Of a stretch of 64,000 nucleotides of DNA, positions 62,558 through 64,000 are shown in pieces (position 1 is the stretch's first letter; every line of letters starts with the position of its first letter). This stretch comes from Verrucomicrobiota bacterium (lineage in GTDB: Bacteria > Verrucomicrobiota > Verrucomicrobiia > Limisphaerales > JADJPG01). Location: contig JADJPG010000006.1 in assembly GCA_016713365.1 (NCBI GenBank), positions 72,286 through 136,285 on the forward strand, given 5' to 3'. Below the pieces are notes generated by a model. That model saw only the letters and a list, made by a program, of their open reading frames with translations, was not told the DNA's origin and searched no databases. The position numbers and the translations under genes are program-made.

Positions 62558-62848
62558 ATGCTCATCCTTGTCACCTACGATGTCTCCACTGTTGAAAAGG
62601 CGGGGCAACGTCGCCTGCGCCGAGTCGCGCAAACGTGCGAGGACTACGGAGTGCGCGTGCAAAAGTCCGTGTTTGAATGCCAGGTCGGACAAAAAGAATG
62701 GGTGCTTCTCCGTGAACGGCTGCTTCGCGAAATCAAGGCGGAGGAAGATTCCCTCCGGTTCTATTTTCTCGATGAAAAGGCGGTCCAACGCATTGAACAC
62801 CACGGCGTCGGCAAACCGATCGATCTGACTGAGCCTTTAATTCTATGA
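62558..62848 (+). CDS. cas2: Cas2
   Basis: 96 residues, MLILVTYDVSTVEKAGQRRL then VQKSVFECQVGQKEWVLLRE and SLRFYFLDEKAVQRIEHHGV, the ferredoxin-like Cas2 fold with the conserved YD in beta 1 and the VxxSVFE strand. Cas2 dimerises and joins Cas1 dimers to integrate new spacers. It ends 189 bases before the first CRISPR repeat. Confidence 0.96.
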   Translation: MLILVTYDVSTVEKAGQRRLRRVAQTCEDYGVRVQKSVFECQVGQKEWVLLRERLLREIKAEEDSLRFYFLDEKAVQRIEHHGVGKPIDLTEPLIL

Positions 62849-63036
62849 CCCTCCTTCCGCGAACCCCTAGCGCCGAGGAGAACGCCATGCTTTCGCGGCA
62901 ACCACGATCGGCCCCCTCCGACTGGCGTCGCCGCTGTTCATTGACAGCTAAGGTAATTGGTTGGGAACAAAGATTCGCTTGGTTCGCGGAAACGCGATAT
63001 CAAGTGTTTGCGGTTGCTCAAGTTAGGGCCGCCGCG
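62849..63036 (+). promoter_or_regulatory. CRISPR leader
   Basis: The 188 bases between cas2 and the first repeat. A consensus-like TTGACA lies at 62941-62946; the best -10 candidate 17 bases on is weak, so the exact promoter is unsure. New spacers should be added at the junction at 63036/63037. Confidence 0.7.
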
Positions 63037-64000
63037 GTCGCCCCGTGAGTGATCACGGGGCGCGGATTGAAACTGATCGACGGCTTGCGCGCCGTCGGCC
63101 CGCCGCTGCGTCGCCCCGTGAGTGATCACGGGGCGCGGATTGAAACAAATTCAAATCGGCCGAGCCTATCACATCATTGAGTCGCCCCGTGAGTGATCAC
63201 GGGGCGCGGATTGAAACTACACGATTCTCAAGGCGGAGCTGGAGCAGGAGCAAGTCGCCCCGTGAGTGATCACGGGGCGCGGATTGAAACCGGACGAAGG
63301 AGGAATGCGAGCTGGCGATTGATGGTCGCCCCGTGAGTGATCACGGGGCGCGGATTGAAACCTTGTCCTTCATCCATTGCTGCAACGTGATGAAGTGTCG
63401 CCCCGTGAGTGATCACGGGGCGCGGATTGAAACGCTCCAAGTTCCGTTCTGGAAAATGTTCGCCGCGTCGCCCCGTGAGTGATCACGGGGCGCGGATTGA
63501 AACCTCACAAGGCGGACCGGGGAGGTACGCGCGCCGGTGTCGCCCCGTGAGTGATCACGGGGCGCGGATTGAAACCGCGCGATACGTGTAGCGTTCCGCC
63601 GCGAACACCAGTCGCCCCGTGAGTGATCACGGGGCGCGGATTGAAACACTTTCTGGCAGGTCAAAGACTCGTCGCCTTCCGGTCGCCCCGTGAGTGATCA
63701 CGGGGCGCGGATTGAAACAGCAAAATTCCAGCTCATTCCGAGCGCAAAAACGTCGCCCCGTGAGTGATCACGGGGCGCGGATTGAAACTTGATGCCGCCC
63801 AAGTCTGCGATGGCATCGAGAAGTCGCCCCGTGAGTGATCACGGGGCGCGGATTGAAACACTGTGGAACTGCAACTCACACGCCGCACGAAATCGGTCGC
63901 CCCGTGAGTGATCACGGGGCGCGGATTGAAACTCGGCTCGGTTCACGGCTCAGCTCCCGGCGCAATGTCGCCCCGTGAGTGATCACGGGGCGCGGATTGA
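63037..64000 (+). CRISPR. Type I-C CRISPR array (14 repeats seen, runs off window end)
   Basis: A 37-bp repeat beginning GTCGCCCC and ending GGATTGAAAC occurs at 63037, 63110, 63181, 63254, 63325, 63397, 63467, 63539, 63611, 63682, 63752, 63823, 63896 and 63967; the last is cut at 64000 after 34 bases. The 13 spacers are 33-36 bases and all different. Each repeat has a palindromic stem (CGCCCCGTG with CACGGGGCG around AGTGAT), the hairpin that Cas5c would cut, and the ATTGAAAC 3' handle of subtype I-C. No repeat variants were seen, so the leader-distal end is not reached. Confidence 0.98.

Noticed and set aside
63037..64000. Possible self-targeting spacers against the element
   Set aside because: No obvious match between spacers and the window was noticed, but a full comparison could not be run, so no claim is made.

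Overview
The window looks like a chromosomal segment of a Verrucomicrobiota bacterium. The clues are a secreted protein with the 'STNLVNW...FYRA' C-terminus typical of that phylum, a small VPDSG-CTERM-like sorting protein, Gfo/Idh oxidoreductases with Tat signals, a WYL regulator and several secreted RHS-core proteins. This is an inference from gene style; no rRNA is present to fix the taxonomy.

Layout. (1) About 1-15.1 kb is chromosomal housekeeping and accessory DNA: a truncated MlaD/MCE gene, two secreted or anchored hypothetical proteins, an MFS transporter preceded by a leader-peptide-like sORF and a strong hairpin, tmRNA (ssrA, tag ANEELALAA), ndk, a very large phytase-like/HYR/PhoX-like secreted protein on the minus strand, a Gfo/Idh oxidoreductase, a lipoprotein, a CTERM protein and a SelO relative. 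The phytase/PhoX gene, the oxidoreductase and selO all carry single-base frameshifts. (2) A tRNA-Leu(UAA) at 15.6 kb is followed directly by a tyrosine recombinase. From there to about 52.8 kb lies what looks like an integrative conjugative element: a giant N6-methylase/SNF2-type helicase, a TnpV-like protein, two divergent HTH regulators around a perfect 15-bp palindrome, a WYL regulator, and a minus-strand type IV secretion operon. In transcription order the operon runs VirB2, VirB3, a small coiled-coil protein, VirB4, a lipoprotein, then a 17-kb insert, then VirB5, VirB6, VirB8, VirB9, VirB10, a lipoprotein and a small soluble protein. A ClpB-like single-module AAA+ ATPase diverges at its head. 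No relaxase, VirD4 or VirB11 was found.

(3) The insert inside the T4SS operon (30.8-46.9 kb) is the most unusual part. It encodes a large secreted beta-helix protein, a full-length RHS protein, and three short proteins made only of a signal peptide, an RHS-core tip and a private C-terminal domain. Each of the four RHS genes is followed by a small exported or anchored protein whose start overlaps the RHS stop. Three of the four C-terminal domains carry HExxH zinc-protease motifs. A decayed fifth RHS-tip start sits between two modules, and a transglutaminase-like gene and a CotH-kinase gene complete the cluster. This looks like a polymorphic secreted-effector/partner array that grows by recombination at the RHS-core sequence.

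(4) From 53.5 kb to the window edge is a type I-C CRISPR-Cas locus: cas3-cas5c-cas8c-cas7c-cas4-(DUF6429-like)-cas1-cas2, then 14 repeats running off the end. Oddities are a coupled 50-residue Cas3-N-terminus-like ORF before cas3, a DUF6429-like gene coupled between cas4 and cas1, a one-base frameshift in cas8c, and an in-frame 25-bp inverted-repeat element inside cas1.

Several genes in 6-19 kb, plus cas8c and one T4SS lipoprotein, are broken by single-base indels. Local assembly error and genuine decay cannot be told apart from the sequence alone.
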